This document shows, one piece after another, positions 32,839 to 41,702 of a stretch of DNA of 64,000 bases. The translations under genes were made by a program, and so were the position numbers. The stretch spans positions 135,659 to 199,658 of the forward strand of contig UQTV01000004.1 in the NCBI GenBank assembly GCA_900544095.1, read 5' to 3'. The stretch is from an uncultured Collinsella sp. GTDB taxonomy: Bacteria > Actinomycetota > Coriobacteriia > Coriobacteriales > Coriobacteriaceae. The stretch's first letter is position 1; the number at the start of each line of letters is the position of its first letter. The notes below the pieces were generated by a model. It made no database searches, was not told the origin of the DNA, and worked only from the letters and a program-made list of their open reading frames with translations.

Positions 32839-33981
32839 GTGGTTAAGGCACTCAAGATCGAGATATTCCTGCTATGCATGATTGTTCTTATCGGGCTTGC
32901 CGCGCGAAGTCGCCACTCCTTGTTCTCGAGTACCCAGCAGTTATTGTTTAGTACGCTCGGCTACACCTCTGCCGCGTACATGTTATTCGATATAATCTGG
33001 ACGCTTTCGGACGGTGTGGGCGGCACGCTGGGCATTGCTGCCAACTGGATTTCCAACGCGGTTTCGTTTTCGCTCTTTGCCGCCGCGTGCCTTATTTGGT
33101 TTATCTATTCCGAGACGGTGCAGGGTTCTCGCCTTTTGACCGCGCGCTCTAGAGTGGCGCTTGTAACGCTGCCTGCGGCGCTGGTAGTCGTACTGGCGTT
33201 TTCGAGCTACTGGACGCATGCCCTGTTCTATATCGATGCGCAGGGCGCGTATCGTCGTGGTTTTGTCTATATGATCCAGCCCATCGTCAGCTACTGCTAC
33301 GTTATATATACGTCCCTGCATGCGTTTATACAATCTTGCAAGGTCGAGAGCCTACAAAAGAAGGCCATCTATCAAACCTTGGCATTTTTCGCCATTCCGG
33401 CCCTGGTAGCTGGTGTCTTTCAGGTCTTTTATTCGGGTCCTTGCCTTAGTGTCGGCATCATGTTAAGTATGTTGCAGCTCTACATTGTTTGCCAGGAGCA
33501 GATGATCTCGACCGACCCGTTGACCGGTCTCAACAATCGCAACCGCTTTGAGACCTATATGCTGTCGCTCTTCTCGAATATGGATCAGGCCGAAGATGTG
33601 TATCTGCTCATGATGGACGCTGACGGCTTTAAGCAGATTAACGATCGCTATGGACATGTGGAGGGCGACCATGCCCTCCAGGTCGTATCTGCTACGCTCA
33701 AAGAGGTCTGCTCAGCGTCTGGTGGCTTTATCGCACGTTATGGCGGCGATGAGTTCGTGGTGCTTCAAAAGGCAGCGGCGGAGCAGGACATCATGGACCT
33801 GTGTTCGGCGATTAACGACGAGCTCGCTCGTGCCGAGGTGCCGTATGCATTGCGGATGTCCATTGGTTACGCGCGGGTCGGCGATAGTGTTGATACCTGG
33901 CAAGACTTACTTCGCGCTGCCGATGCGGAGCTCTACCGCGTCAAGGCCGAGAAAAAGAAAGCCGGCGTTCAGATACGCTAG
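32839..33981 (+). CDS. Membrane-anchored GGDEF diguanylate cyclase
   Basis: About 380 aa. The first 210 residues hold six to seven hydrophobic segments of an integral membrane sensor without a recognisable ligand domain. A complete GGDEF domain follows: DPLTGLNNRNRFE near 222, the metal-binding DADGFKQIND near 257 and the intact active site RYGGDEF near 302. No RxxD inhibitory site is seen five residues upstream. It should make cyclic di-GMP from GTP. The start is uncertain: GTG 32839 has AGGGA about 9 nt upstream, while TTG 32821 is in frame without an SD. Confidence 0.82.
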   Translation: MVKALKIEIFLLCMIVLIGLAARSRHSLFSSTQQLLFSTLGYTSAAYMLFDIIWTLSDGVGGTLGIAANWISNAVSFSLFAAACLIWFIYSETVQGSRLLTARSRVALVTLPAALVVVLAFSSYWTHALFYIDAQGAYRRGFVYMIQPIVSYCYVIYTSLHAFIQSCKVESLQKKAIYQTLAFFAIPALVAGVFQVFYSGPCLSVGIMLSMLQLYIVCQEQMISTDPLTGLNNRNRFETYMLSLFSNMDQAEDVYLLMMDADGFKQINDRYGHVEGDHALQVVSATLKEVCSASGGFIARYGGDEFVVLQKAAAEQDIMDLCSAINDELARAEVPYALRMSIGYARVGDSVDTWQDLLRAADAELYRVKAEKKKAGVQIR

Positions 33982-33990
33982 AAAAAGGGG

Positions 33991-34006
33991 CGCACGCTTG
34001 CGTGCG
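33991..34006. terminator. Short hairpin between convergent genes
   Basis: CGCACGC (33991-33997) pairs with GCGTGCG (34000-34006) between the GGDEF gene and the convergent EamA transporter. No T-tract follows, so it is a weak terminator candidate. Confidence 0.35.
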
Positions 34007-34079
34007 TGGCGGCCCTCAGCTCACCGATGTACTCCAATAAGCTAAAGTGTGCGAACAACCTCTCAAAAAAGTGAGCTCG

Positions 34080-35015
34080 CTAGGCCTTTTTGGGTTTGTT
34101 GACGATGATGATGCCGCCGCAGACCAACAGCAGGGCAACGATGACGGTAACGGGGCTCGTGCCAGCGCCCTCGCCGAGCAGCAGCGCGCTCAGCAGCACG
34201 CCAAAGACTGGGTTCATAAAGCCAAAGACCGAAACGCGGCTTACGGGGTTGACGGCAAGCAGGCGCGACCACAGCGAGTACGCGACCGCGGAGATAAGCG
34301 CCATGTAGATGATGAGCGCGATGGCGGGGGCAATCGCTGTGGGGGAGAGCGTGCCGCCCATCAAAAAGCCGATGGCGGTGAGGACCAGGCCGCCGACCAA
34401 GAACTGCCACCCGGCAAGCAAGACGCCGTCGTGCTCGCGCGAGAAGATGCCGATCAGGCAGGTCGAAAGGGCACCCGCGACGGTGGAGGCCAGGATAAAG
34501 CCCTCGCCGTCGAGCGTAAAGCCAAAGGTACCGTCCGCGCCCGAAAGGTTGACGAGCGCGACGCCGGCAAAGCCCAGTACGCAGCCGAGCACCTTGGCCG
34601 CATCGAGCTTTTCGGTGTGAAACGCCAGGGCGGCAAAGAGGATGGCCAAGAAGTTGGCGCTGGCCTCGATGATGGAGCTCGACATGGCGCTGGCGCGCGA
34701 GAGTCCCAGGTAGAAAAAGAAGTACTGCCCGATAGTCTGGAAGAGCGACAACGTGAGGATAGACTTGATATCGCGCGCTTGCGGAACGAGCGGGCGGCGC
34801 TGGGCCACGCTCATGCCGACAATGACCAGCATGCCGGCAAGGGTGAAGCGCAGACCCGCGAAGAGCAGCTGCGAGGCGCTGTCGTGCGCGGGAATGCCAA
34901 AGAGGCCGTAGCCGATCTTGATGCAGGGAAAAGCCGACCCCCAGAGCGCGCAGCAGACGAGGCAGCCCAGGATGAGCCCGGGCAGGGTGGCGAGATACGG
35001 CTTGCGGCTTTCCAT
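34080..35015 (-). CDS. EamA/DMT-family transporter
   Basis: A 311-aa drug/metabolite transporter with ten predicted helices as two EamA repeats. CALWGSAFPCIKIGY near residue 23 is the first repeat signature; the second begins near 165 (LAGWQFLVGG). Such proteins usually export metabolites or amino acids. ATG 35015 is preferred because AGGAAGG lies 5 nt upstream. It ends in KKA next to a weak hairpin shared with the GGDEF gene. Confidence 0.8.
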   Translation of the reverse strand: MESRKPYLATLPGLILGCLVCCALWGSAFPCIKIGYGLFGIPAHDSASQLLFAGLRFTLAGMLVIVGMSVAQRRPLVPQARDIKSILTLSLFQTIGQYFFFYLGLSRASAMSSSIIEASANFLAILFAALAFHTEKLDAAKVLGCVLGFAGVALVNLSGADGTFGFTLDGEGFILASTVAGALSTCLIGIFSREHDGVLLAGWQFLVGGLVLTAIGFLMGGTLSPTAIAPAIALIIYMALISAVAYSLWSRLLAVNPVSRVSVFGFMNPVFGVLLSALLLGEGAGTSPVTVIVALLLVCGGIIIVNKPKKA

Positions 35016-35048
35016 GATGTCCTTCCTGTATGCGCGAAGCAAAAAAGA

Positions 35049-35077
35049 ACCCGCCACCGGGCGTGCCGGTGGCGGGT
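35049..35077 (-). terminator. Intrinsic terminator after purL
   Basis: ACCCGCCACCGG (35049-35060) pairs with CCGGTGGCGGGT (35066-35077), a 12-bp stem with a 5-nt loop. On the minus strand it is followed by TCTTTTTTG, a good U-tract, so it ends the purL transcript just before the EamA gene. Confidence 0.85.
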
Positions 35078-35114
35078 GTTGTTACCCGAGGGGATTGTAC
35101 CCGATGGGATAGCT

Positions 35115-38100
35115 TTAAGCGAAGTAGGCCACGCCGCTCTCAAAGATCGGCATGAACTTATCGCCGGGGACATGCTCGGGCACGTTGCGGTACAGGTTGT
35201 CGCCGCGGCGCTCGGCATGACCCATCTTGCCCAAGACGCGGCCGTCGGGGCTCGTGATGCCCTCGATGGCGAGTGCGGAGCCGTTGGGGTTGACGGAAAG
35301 GTCCATGCTCGGCTTGCCGTCCTCGCCCACGTACTGCGTGGCGACCTGGCCGTTGGCGATGAGCTGGGCGAGCACCTCGTCGTTGGCGACAAAGCGGCCC
35401 TCGCCGTGGCTGATGGCGACGGTGTAGGGGTCGTCGAGGCTGCACTGCGACAGCCACGGGGACAGGTTGGACGAGATGCGGGTGCGCACCAGGCGGCTCT
35501 GATGGCGACCGATGGTGTTGAACGTCAGCGTGGGTGCATCCGGCGTGGCGTCGACGATGTCACCGTAGGGCACCAGGCCGAGCTTGATCAGGGCCTGGAA
35601 GCCGTTGCAGATGCCCAGCATCAGGCCGTCACGGGCCTTGAGCAGGTCGCGGACTGCCTCGGTGACCTCAGGAGCGCGGAAGAACGCCGTGATGAACTTG
35701 GCGGAGCCGTCGGGCTCGTCACCGCCCGAGAAGCCGCCGGGGATCATGACAATCTGGCTTGCACGGATGCGGCGGGCAAGCTCGTGGGTGCTCTCGGCGA
35801 CGGCCTCGGGCGTGAGGTTGTTGATCACGAAGGTGTCGGCCTCGGCACCGGCTGCGCGGAAGGCACGGGCGCTATCGTACTCGCAGTTGTTGCCGGGGAA
35901 CACGGGGATAACCACGCGCGGGCGGGCGATTTTGGCGCCGCCGTACACGTGGATGTCCTTGGCGCGGAAGTCGATGGTCTCGACCTCGGGGGTCTCGCCG
36001 GCGCTGCGGTAGGCGAAGACGCCCTCGATGCCGCTCTCCCAGGCCTCCTGGAGCTCGGAGAGCTCGATGACCTCGGAGCCGGTGTCGATGACATAGCCCT
36101 CGACGGTGGTACCCAGGGGCTCCACGACAACGCCGTCGGCGACCTCGGGCAGCTCGGCGTCCTCGGCGAGCTCGACGATAAAGCTGCCGTAGAGCGGGGT
36201 GAAGAGGCTCTCCACGTCCACGTCCTCGGCAAGTTCGATGCCAATCTGGTTGCCGACACACATCTTAAAGAGGCTCTCGGCGCCGCAGCCGTAGCCGGGC
36301 GTAGAGACGGCCAGGGCGTCACCGGTGGCGGTGAGCGCCTCGACGGCGTCAAACGCGGCGAGCAGCTGCTGGGCGTCGGGGCGGTAGTCCTCGCCATAGG
36401 TGGCGGGGGTGATGCGGACGACGCGGTGCGTGAGGCCCTTGAACTCGGGCGAGACGGCGCGGGCCGCCTTGCCCACGGCGACAGCGAAGCTGATCAGGGT
36501 CGGAGGAACGTTGAGCTCGCCGGCTTCGTCCTCAAAAGAGCCGCTCATGGAGTCCTTGCCGCCGATGGCGCCGGCACCCAGGTCGACCTGGGCCATAAGG
36601 GCGCCCAGGACGGCTGCCATGGGCTTGCCCCAACGCTCGGCCTCGGTACGCAGGCGCTCGAAGTACTCCTGGAAGGAGAGGTAGGCGCGCTTGTGCTCAA
36701 AGCCGGCGGCCACGAGCTTGGCGATGGACTCGACCACGGATAGGTAGGCGCCGGCAAACTGGTCGGCCTCCATCAGGTAGGGGTTGAAGCCCCATGCCAT
36801 GGCGCTTGCCGTGGTGGTCTCGCCGTCCACGGGGAACTTGGCGACCATGGCAGAGCTCGGAGTGAGCTGCGTCTTGCCGCCAAAGGGCATGAGCACGGTC
36901 GCGGCACCGATGGTGGAGTCGAAGCGCTCGGAAAGGCCCTTGTTGGAGGCGACGTTGAGGTCGGTGACGAGCGAGGTCATGCGCTCGGCAAGCGTGGTGC
37001 CGGCCCAGCTGGGCTGCCACACGCTGCGGGCGCAGACGTGGGCGACCTGGTGCTTGGGCGCACCGTTGGAATTGAGGAACTCGCGGGACAGATCGACGAT
37101 GGCGACGCCGTTCCAGGCCATGCGCATGCGCGGCTCGGCGGTAACCTCGGCGATGACGGTTGCCTCCAGGTTCTCCTCGGCGGCGTAGCCCATGAACTCC
37201 TCGACGTCACCGTCGGCGACGGCGCAGGCCATGCGCTCCTGGGACTCGGAAATGGCGAGCTCGGTGCCGTCCAAGCCGTCGTACTTCTTGGTCACGGTAT
37301 CAAGGTCGACATACAGGCCGTCGGCAAGCTCGCCCACGGCGACCGAGACACCGCCGGCGCCAAAGTCGTTGCAGCGCTTGATCAGACGGCAGGCATCGCC
37401 GCGGCGGAACAGACGCTGCAGTTTGCGCTCGACCGGGGCGTTGCCCTTCTGGACTTCGGCACCCGAGGTCTCGATGGACTCGGTGTTCTGGGTCTTGGAG
37501 GAGCCGGTGGCGCCACCGATGCCGTCACGGCCGGTGCGGCCACCCAGCAGGATGATCTTGTCGGTGGGGGCGGGGCACTCGCGACGAACGTGGTTTGCCG
37601 GGGTGGCGCCCACGACGGCGCCGACCTCCATGCGCTTGGCCACGTAACCGGGGTGATAGAGCTCGTTGACCTGGCCGGTGGCAAGGCCAATCTGGTTGCC
37701 GTAGCTGGAGTAGCCGGCGGCAGCGGTGGTTACGAGCTTGCGCTGCGGCAACTTGCCCTCGAGCGTCTCGGAAACCGGGACGGTGGGGTCGCCGGCGCCG
37801 GTGACACGCATGGCCTGGTACACATAGCTGCGGCCCGAGAGCGGGTCGCGGATGGCGCCGCCCACGCAGGTGGCGGCACCGCCGAAGGGCTCGATCTCGG
37901 TCGGGTGGTTATGGGTCTCGTTCTTAAAGAGGAACAGCCAGTCCTGGTCCTCGCCGTCGACATCGACCTTCACCTTGACGGTGCAGGCGTTGATCTCCTC
38001 GGATTCGTCGACATCGGTCATGACGCCGGTCTTCTTGAGGTACTTGGCGCCGATGGTGCCCATGTCCATGAGGCAGACGGGCTTGGCGTCGCGACCGAGC

Positions 38101-38861
38101 TCGTGGCGCATCTCCATGTAGCGGTCGAAGGCCTGCTGCACCACGGCGTCGTCGATCGTCACGTCATCTAGGACGGTGCCGAAGGTGGTGTGGCGGCAGT
38201 GGTCGGACCAGTAGGTGTCGATCACGCGGATCTCGGTGATGGTGGGGTCGCGGTCCTCATCGCGGAAGTACTGCTGGCAGAAGGCGATGTCCGCCTCGTC
38301 CATAGCAAGACCGCGATCGGCGATGAAGACGGCAAGGCCGGCCTCATCGAGCTCGCGGAAGCCGTCGAGCACTTCGACGGGCTGGGGCTCGGGGGTCTCC
38401 ATGTACAGCGTCTCGGGCAAGTCGAGCGAGGCGATGCGCGCCTCGACGGGGTTCACCACGTAGTGCTTGATGGCCTTGATGGCGGCTTCGTCCAGAGCGC
38501 CCGAGATCATATAGACCTTGGCGGAGCGCACGGCGGGGCGCTCGCCCTGGCTGATGAGCTGCACGCACTCGCTGGCGGAGTCGGCGCGCTGGTCAAACTG
38601 GCCAGGCAGGAATTCGACGGCAAAGACGGCGCCATCGCTTGCGGGGAGCTCGTCGTAGGTCACATCGACCTGGGGCTCGCTAAAGACGGTCGGCACGCAG
38701 GAGCGGAAAAGCTCCTCGTCGATGCCCTCGACGTCGTAGCGGTTGATGATCCTCAGGGCCTCGATGCCCTTGATGCCGAGAATCTCGGTCAGCTCGCCCT
38801 TGAGCTGCTGAGCCTCGACGTCGAACCCGGGTTTCTTCTCCACGTAGATACGAGAGACCAT
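35115..38861 (-). CDS. purL: Phosphoribosylformylglycinamidine synthase, single-chain
   Basis: A 1248-aa large-type PurL that converts FGAR to FGAM in purine synthesis using ATP and glutamine. The N-terminal PurS-like part (about 1-150), the two AIRS-type synthetase halves (GPSRSYVYQAMRVTGAG-like region near 345 and the KDSMSGSF segment near 771) and a C-terminal class I glutamine amidotransferase are all present. The amidotransferase nucleophile is in GICNGFQ near residue 1082. The fusion of all parts in one chain is usual for Gammaproteobacteria, eukaryotes and some Coriobacteriia and Clostridia, unlike the split PurSQL of most Gram-positives. AGGAAGG lies upstream of ATG 38861. Confidence 0.92.
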   Translation of the reverse strand: MVSRIYVEKKPGFDVEAQQLKGELTEILGIKGIEALRIINRYDVEGIDEELFRSCVPTVFSEPQVDVTYDELPASDGAVFAVEFLPGQFDQRADSASECVQLISQGERPAVRSAKVYMISGALDEAAIKAIKHYVVNPVEARIASLDLPETLYMETPEPQPVEVLDGFRELDEAGLAVFIADRGLAMDEADIAFCQQYFRDEDRDPTITEIRVIDTYWSDHCRHTTFGTVLDDVTIDDAVVQQAFDRYMEMRHELGRDAKPVCLMDMGTIGAKYLKKTGVMTDVDESEEINACTVKVKVDVDGEDQDWLFLFKNETHNHPTEIEPFGGAATCVGGAIRDPLSGRSYVYQAMRVTGAGDPTVPVSETLEGKLPQRKLVTTAAAGYSSYGNQIGLATGQVNELYHPGYVAKRMEVGAVVGATPANHVRRECPAPTDKIILLGGRTGRDGIGGATGSSKTQNTESIETSGAEVQKGNAPVERKLQRLFRRGDACRLIKRCNDFGAGGVSVAVGELADGLYVDLDTVTKKYDGLDGTELAISESQERMACAVADGDVEEFMGYAAEENLEATVIAEVTAEPRMRMAWNGVAIVDLSREFLNSNGAPKHQVAHVCARSVWQPSWAGTTLAERMTSLVTDLNVASNKGLSERFDSTIGAATVLMPFGGKTQLTPSSAMVAKFPVDGETTTASAMAWGFNPYLMEADQFAGAYLSVVESIAKLVAAGFEHKRAYLSFQEYFERLRTEAERWGKPMAAVLGALMAQVDLGAGAIGGKDSMSGSFEDEAGELNVPPTLISFAVAVGKAARAVSPEFKGLTHRVVRITPATYGEDYRPDAQQLLAAFDAVEALTATGDALAVSTPGYGCGAESLFKMCVGNQIGIELAEDVDVESLFTPLYGSFIVELAEDAELPEVADGVVVEPLGTTVEGYVIDTGSEVIELSELQEAWESGIEGVFAYRSAGETPEVETIDFRAKDIHVYGGAKIARPRVVIPVFPGNNCEYDSARAFRAAGAEADTFVINNLTPEAVAESTHELARRIRASQIVMIPGGFSGGDEPDGSAKFITAFFRAPEVTEAVRDLLKARDGLMLGICNGFQALIKLGLVPYGDIVDATPDAPTLTFNTIGRHQSRLVRTRISSNLSPWLSQCSLDDPYTVAISHGEGRFVANDEVLAQLIANGQVATQYVGEDGKPSMDLSVNPNGSALAIEGITSPDGRVLGKMGHAERRGDNLYRNVPEHVPGDKFMPIFESGVAYFA

Positions 38862-39045
38862 TGGTTCCTGCCTTCCTGATCGGTTGGGCGTACGGTACGG
38901 TATGCGGCAGCGGTCGGTTTACGGGGCAAGCCTCGCGGTCGCCTTGAGCCACATGTTTGTAAACCTCACTATGATACGACAGCTCGCGGCGCGTTGAGGA
39001 CGGCGAGGGTGCTACAGTGAAGCGCAAACAAGAGAAAGGCATCAC
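38862..39045. promoter_or_regulatory. Divergent promoter region of purL and the antiporter gene
   Basis: 184 nt between divergent genes. I see no purine riboswitch fold. AAAGG stands 6 nt before the antiporter ATG. A TATGATACGACAG sequence near 38970 could be part of a promoter, but no paired -35 is convincing. Confidence 0.3.
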
Positions 39046-40608
39046 ATGGCATTCGTTTCGCTCGCCATCATCGCACTCGTGGCCTTCGCAAGCCCCTTCA
39101 TCGCCTCGGCGATTCCCGGAAAACCCGTTCCCGAGACCGTCTTTTTGCTCGTGCTCGGCGCGGTGCTGGGACCCCATATGCTCGGCGTCATTCATGTAGA
39201 TGCCGAGGTCTCGCTTGTGTCCGAGCTCGGCCTGGCCTTTTTGTTCCTGCTTGCCGGCTTTGAGATCGACCCCAAGAGCATTACGGGCGTCGAGGGGCGC
39301 TACGGCTTGGCGACGTGGGTCGTCACGTTTGGTATCGCCTGGCTTGCCGTGCGCTTTACCCCGTGGTTCTCGGTCAGTCATTTCGACGGCATCGCCGTGA
39401 CGCTTGCCCTCACTTCTACGGCGCTCGGCACGCTCGTGCCCATCATGCGTGAGCGCTCGCTCACCGGCACGCGTGTGGGCGACTCGATTCTCGCGTATGG
39501 CACTTGGGGCGAGCTCGGTCCCGTGCTCGCCATGTCGGTGCTGCTGTCTGCTCGCACTGGCATCCAAACGCTCGTAATCCTTGGCTTGTTTGCGGTGGTT
39601 TGCGTGTTGCTGGCCGTGGTCCCAAGCCGCTCCAAGCGCGTCGGCAGCCGCTTCTTTGCGTTTGTCGAGGAGCGTGCCGATACCACGTCGCAGACCTTCG
39701 TGCGCCTGACGGTGCTCATCCTGGTCACGCTCGTGGCGTTCTCGGCCGTCTTTGATCTCGACATCGTGTTGGGTTCTTTTGCCGCCGGCTTTGTCCTGCG
39801 CTATATCATCCCCGAGGGCAACCATACGCTCGAGACCAAGCTCGACGGCCTGGCCTACGGCTTTTTGATTCCGGTGTTCTTTACCGTATCGGGCGCAAAG
39901 ATCGACCTGACGGCCGTGGCGTCACGCCCCGGGCTGCTCGCGGGCTTTATCGTGGCGTTGCTTATCATTCGCGCCGTGCCCATTCTCATCTCTATGAGCA
40001 TTTGTCCTGCGACGCGCGATGTGTCGGCGTATGGTCGCATTACCGTGGCCCTGTACTGCACCACGGCCCTGCCGATCATCGTTGCCGTGACGAGCGTTGC
40101 CGTCAACGCGGGCGCGCTGTCGCAAGATATTGCGTCGGTCATGGTTGCCGCCGGTGCCATCACGGTGTTCTTGATGCCATTGCTCGCGCAGCTCTTCTAC
40201 CGCGTGGTCGATGCCGCGCCGGTCGCCGCCGTGGCAGAGGTTGCCGAGCATCCATCCGATGCGCTTGACATCCTGCGCGCCCATCACGATTTGGCGAGCC
40301 TGCTCGCACGCGAGCACGAGCTGCTGACCTCACATGGCCATGGTCGCGTATTCGAGGGCCTGCCTACGCTCGATACGATTGCCGAGCGTCTTTCCGCCGA
40401 GGCGGCGAGCGGCCACATCGATGCCCGCATCGTGGACGCGGCGCGTCTTCTTGCCGATAAGACCTATGGTGATGAGGTTGACCCGTCCAAGCTGACTCCG
40501 CGTGAGCGCCGCCGCCTGGAGCGCGCCAAGCTTGCCGTACACGAATACCGCCGCCGCATGCTAGAGCTCTATGCGCGCGATGAAGCCCAGGACGACGACG
40601 GCAAGTAG
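39046..40608 (+). CDS. Kef-type CPA2 cation/proton antiporter
   Basis: A 520-aa membrane protein with 11-12 helices in the first about 385 residues and a charged cytoplasmic tail of about 135 residues. PGKPVPETVFLLVLGAVLGPHML near 24-46 and FLFLLAGFEIDPKSI near 66-80 are CPA2 antiporter signatures; GSFAAGFVLR near 244 is the second half. It should exchange K+ or Na+ for protons. The tail lacks a TrkA-N Rossmann motif, so nucleotide gating as in KefC is unlikely. The upstream AAAGG supports ATG 39046. Confidence 0.83.
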   Translation: MAFVSLAIIALVAFASPFIASAIPGKPVPETVFLLVLGAVLGPHMLGVIHVDAEVSLVSELGLAFLFLLAGFEIDPKSITGVEGRYGLATWVVTFGIAWLAVRFTPWFSVSHFDGIAVTLALTSTALGTLVPIMRERSLTGTRVGDSILAYGTWGELGPVLAMSVLLSARTGIQTLVILGLFAVVCVLLAVVPSRSKRVGSRFFAFVEERADTTSQTFVRLTVLILVTLVAFSAVFDLDIVLGSFAAGFVLRYIIPEGNHTLETKLDGLAYGFLIPVFFTVSGAKIDLTAVASRPGLLAGFIVALLIIRAVPILISMSICPATRDVSAYGRITVALYCTTALPIIVAVTSVAVNAGALSQDIASVMVAAGAITVFLMPLLAQLFYRVVDAAPVAAVAEVAEHPSDALDILRAHHDLASLLAREHELLTSHGHGRVFEGLPTLDTIAERLSAEAASGHIDARIVDAARLLADKTYGDEVDPSKLTPRERRRLERAKLAVHEYRRRMLELYARDEAQDDDGK

Positions 40609-40646
40609 CAAGGAATGTCGGGATACGGGTTCCGTCCAAATAATAG

Positions 40647-40685
40647 AAGGCGCGCTGCCTGCGGTTGATGCGGACAGCGCGCCTT
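40647..40685. terminator. Bidirectional terminator between antiporter and SDR genes
   Basis: AAGGCGCGCTG (40647-40657) pairs with CAGCGCGCCTT (40675-40685) with a 17-nt loop; TTTT ends on the plus side. It separates two convergent genes. Confidence 0.75.
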
Positions 40686-40729
40686 TTGCGTTGAACTCTG
40701 TTGAGGTTCGAAGCCGAAACTTTCGACCT

Positions 40730-41479
40730 TTAGGAGCGGGCTGCCCCGTCGACGGGGAGGATGGCGCCCGTGACATAGGAGGACATGTCGCTCGCAAGGA
40801 AAACGAAGGCGTTGGCAACGTCCTCGGGCTCGCCCATGCGACCGAGCGGAATAGTGGCGATGATGGGCTTGATGACCTCTTCGGGCAGGTTGGCGACCAT
40901 ATCGGTCTTGGTTACGCCTGGGGCAACGGCGTTGACGCGAATGCCCATGGGGGCGAGCTCGCGAGAGAGCGACTGGACCATGCCGTTGACGGCAAACTTA
41001 GACGTGGGGTAGCCGACGCCAGAGGGCTGGCCGTACTTGGCGACCATCGAGCTTGTGGTAGTGATGGTGCCGCCGTGGCCGGCCTCGGTCATGATCTTGG
41101 CGGCAGCCTGGTGACCGTTAAAGACGGCGACGACGTTGAGGTCCATAACTTTGGCGAACTCCTCGGCTGTATAGTCCAAAAGGGGTGAGCGCTGGGAGAT
41201 TCCGGCGTTGTTGACGACCGTATCGAGACCGCCCATATCGGCTGCAGCCTGGGTAAAGGCCTCGGTCACGGCTTCGAGTGAGGTGAGGTCGCAGGAGCGA
41301 CCCCAGACCTTGGCGTTGGGATAGATGGCTGTCAGCTTCTCAACGGCCGCATCGGCGGTCTCCTGACGCGAGCCAAAGACGGTGACGGTGGCACCCTCCT
41401 CGATAAAGCGGCAGGCGATGGCATAGCCGATACCGCGCGTGCCTCCGGTGATGATTGCTTTCTTGCCCTCGAGCAACAT
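40730..41479 (-). CDS. Short-chain dehydrogenase/reductase, FabG-like
   Basis: A 249-aa classical SDR. The NAD(P)-binding TGGTRGIG is near residue 11, NNAG near 90, and the catalytic Ser...Tyr-x3-Lys is seen as TTSSMV near 138 and YPTSK near 154. PG motif follows at NAVAPGVTKTDM. It resembles 3-oxoacyl-ACP reductase but stands alone, without fatty-acid genes, so it may reduce a different 3-oxo or hydroxy substrate, possibly a hydroxysteroid; this cannot be decided from sequence. GGAGG lies 4 nt before ATG 41479. Confidence 0.82.
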   Translation of the reverse strand: MLLEGKKAIITGGTRGIGYAIACRFIEEGATVTVFGSRQETADAAVEKLTAIYPNAKVWGRSCDLTSLEAVTEAFTQAAADMGGLDTVVNNAGISQRSPLLDYTAEEFAKVMDLNVVAVFNGHQAAAKIMTEAGHGGTITTTSSMVAKYGQPSGVGYPTSKFAVNGMVQSLSRELAPMGIRVNAVAPGVTKTDMVANLPEEVIKPIIATIPLGRMGEPEDVANAFVFLASDMSSYVTGAILPVDGAARS

Positions 41480-41637
41480 GGTGCCTCCATTCTTCGGGGG
41501 TGGACGTACGCAGCACAGGATAGCGGCGGACAAAAGCAAACATGCCTGCTTATCGGTGAGCGGTATCCCTGGTTGACACCGAACGGTCAAATTGTTCAAA
41601 CGCGGATCGCGTCAATGCGCCCCGAGCGTGCAAATGA

Positions 41638-41671
41638 AAGGGCTCCCGTCCAAGACCAGACGGGAGCCCTT
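41638..41671 (-). terminator. Intrinsic terminator after homoserine dehydrogenase
   Basis: AAGGGCTCCCGTC (41638-41650) pairs with GACGGGAGCCCTT (41659-41671), a 13-bp stem with an 8-nt loop. On the minus strand TTTCATTTG follows the stem. Confidence 0.8.
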
Positions 41672-41702
41672 CGAGCAAATGCGTTGTGGGGTGTAAACCG
41701 AA

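Noticed and set aside
34047..36743. An 898-codon open frame on the plus strand opposite the EamA gene and purL
   Set aside because: It is the antisense shadow of purL and part of the EamA gene. High GC at third codon positions leaves the opposite strand open; composition is Gly/Asp/Val-rich low complexity with no domain and no SD.
38862..39045. Purine riboswitch upstream of purL
   Set aside because: No three-way junction or conserved loop sequences can be made out in the 184-nt divergent region.
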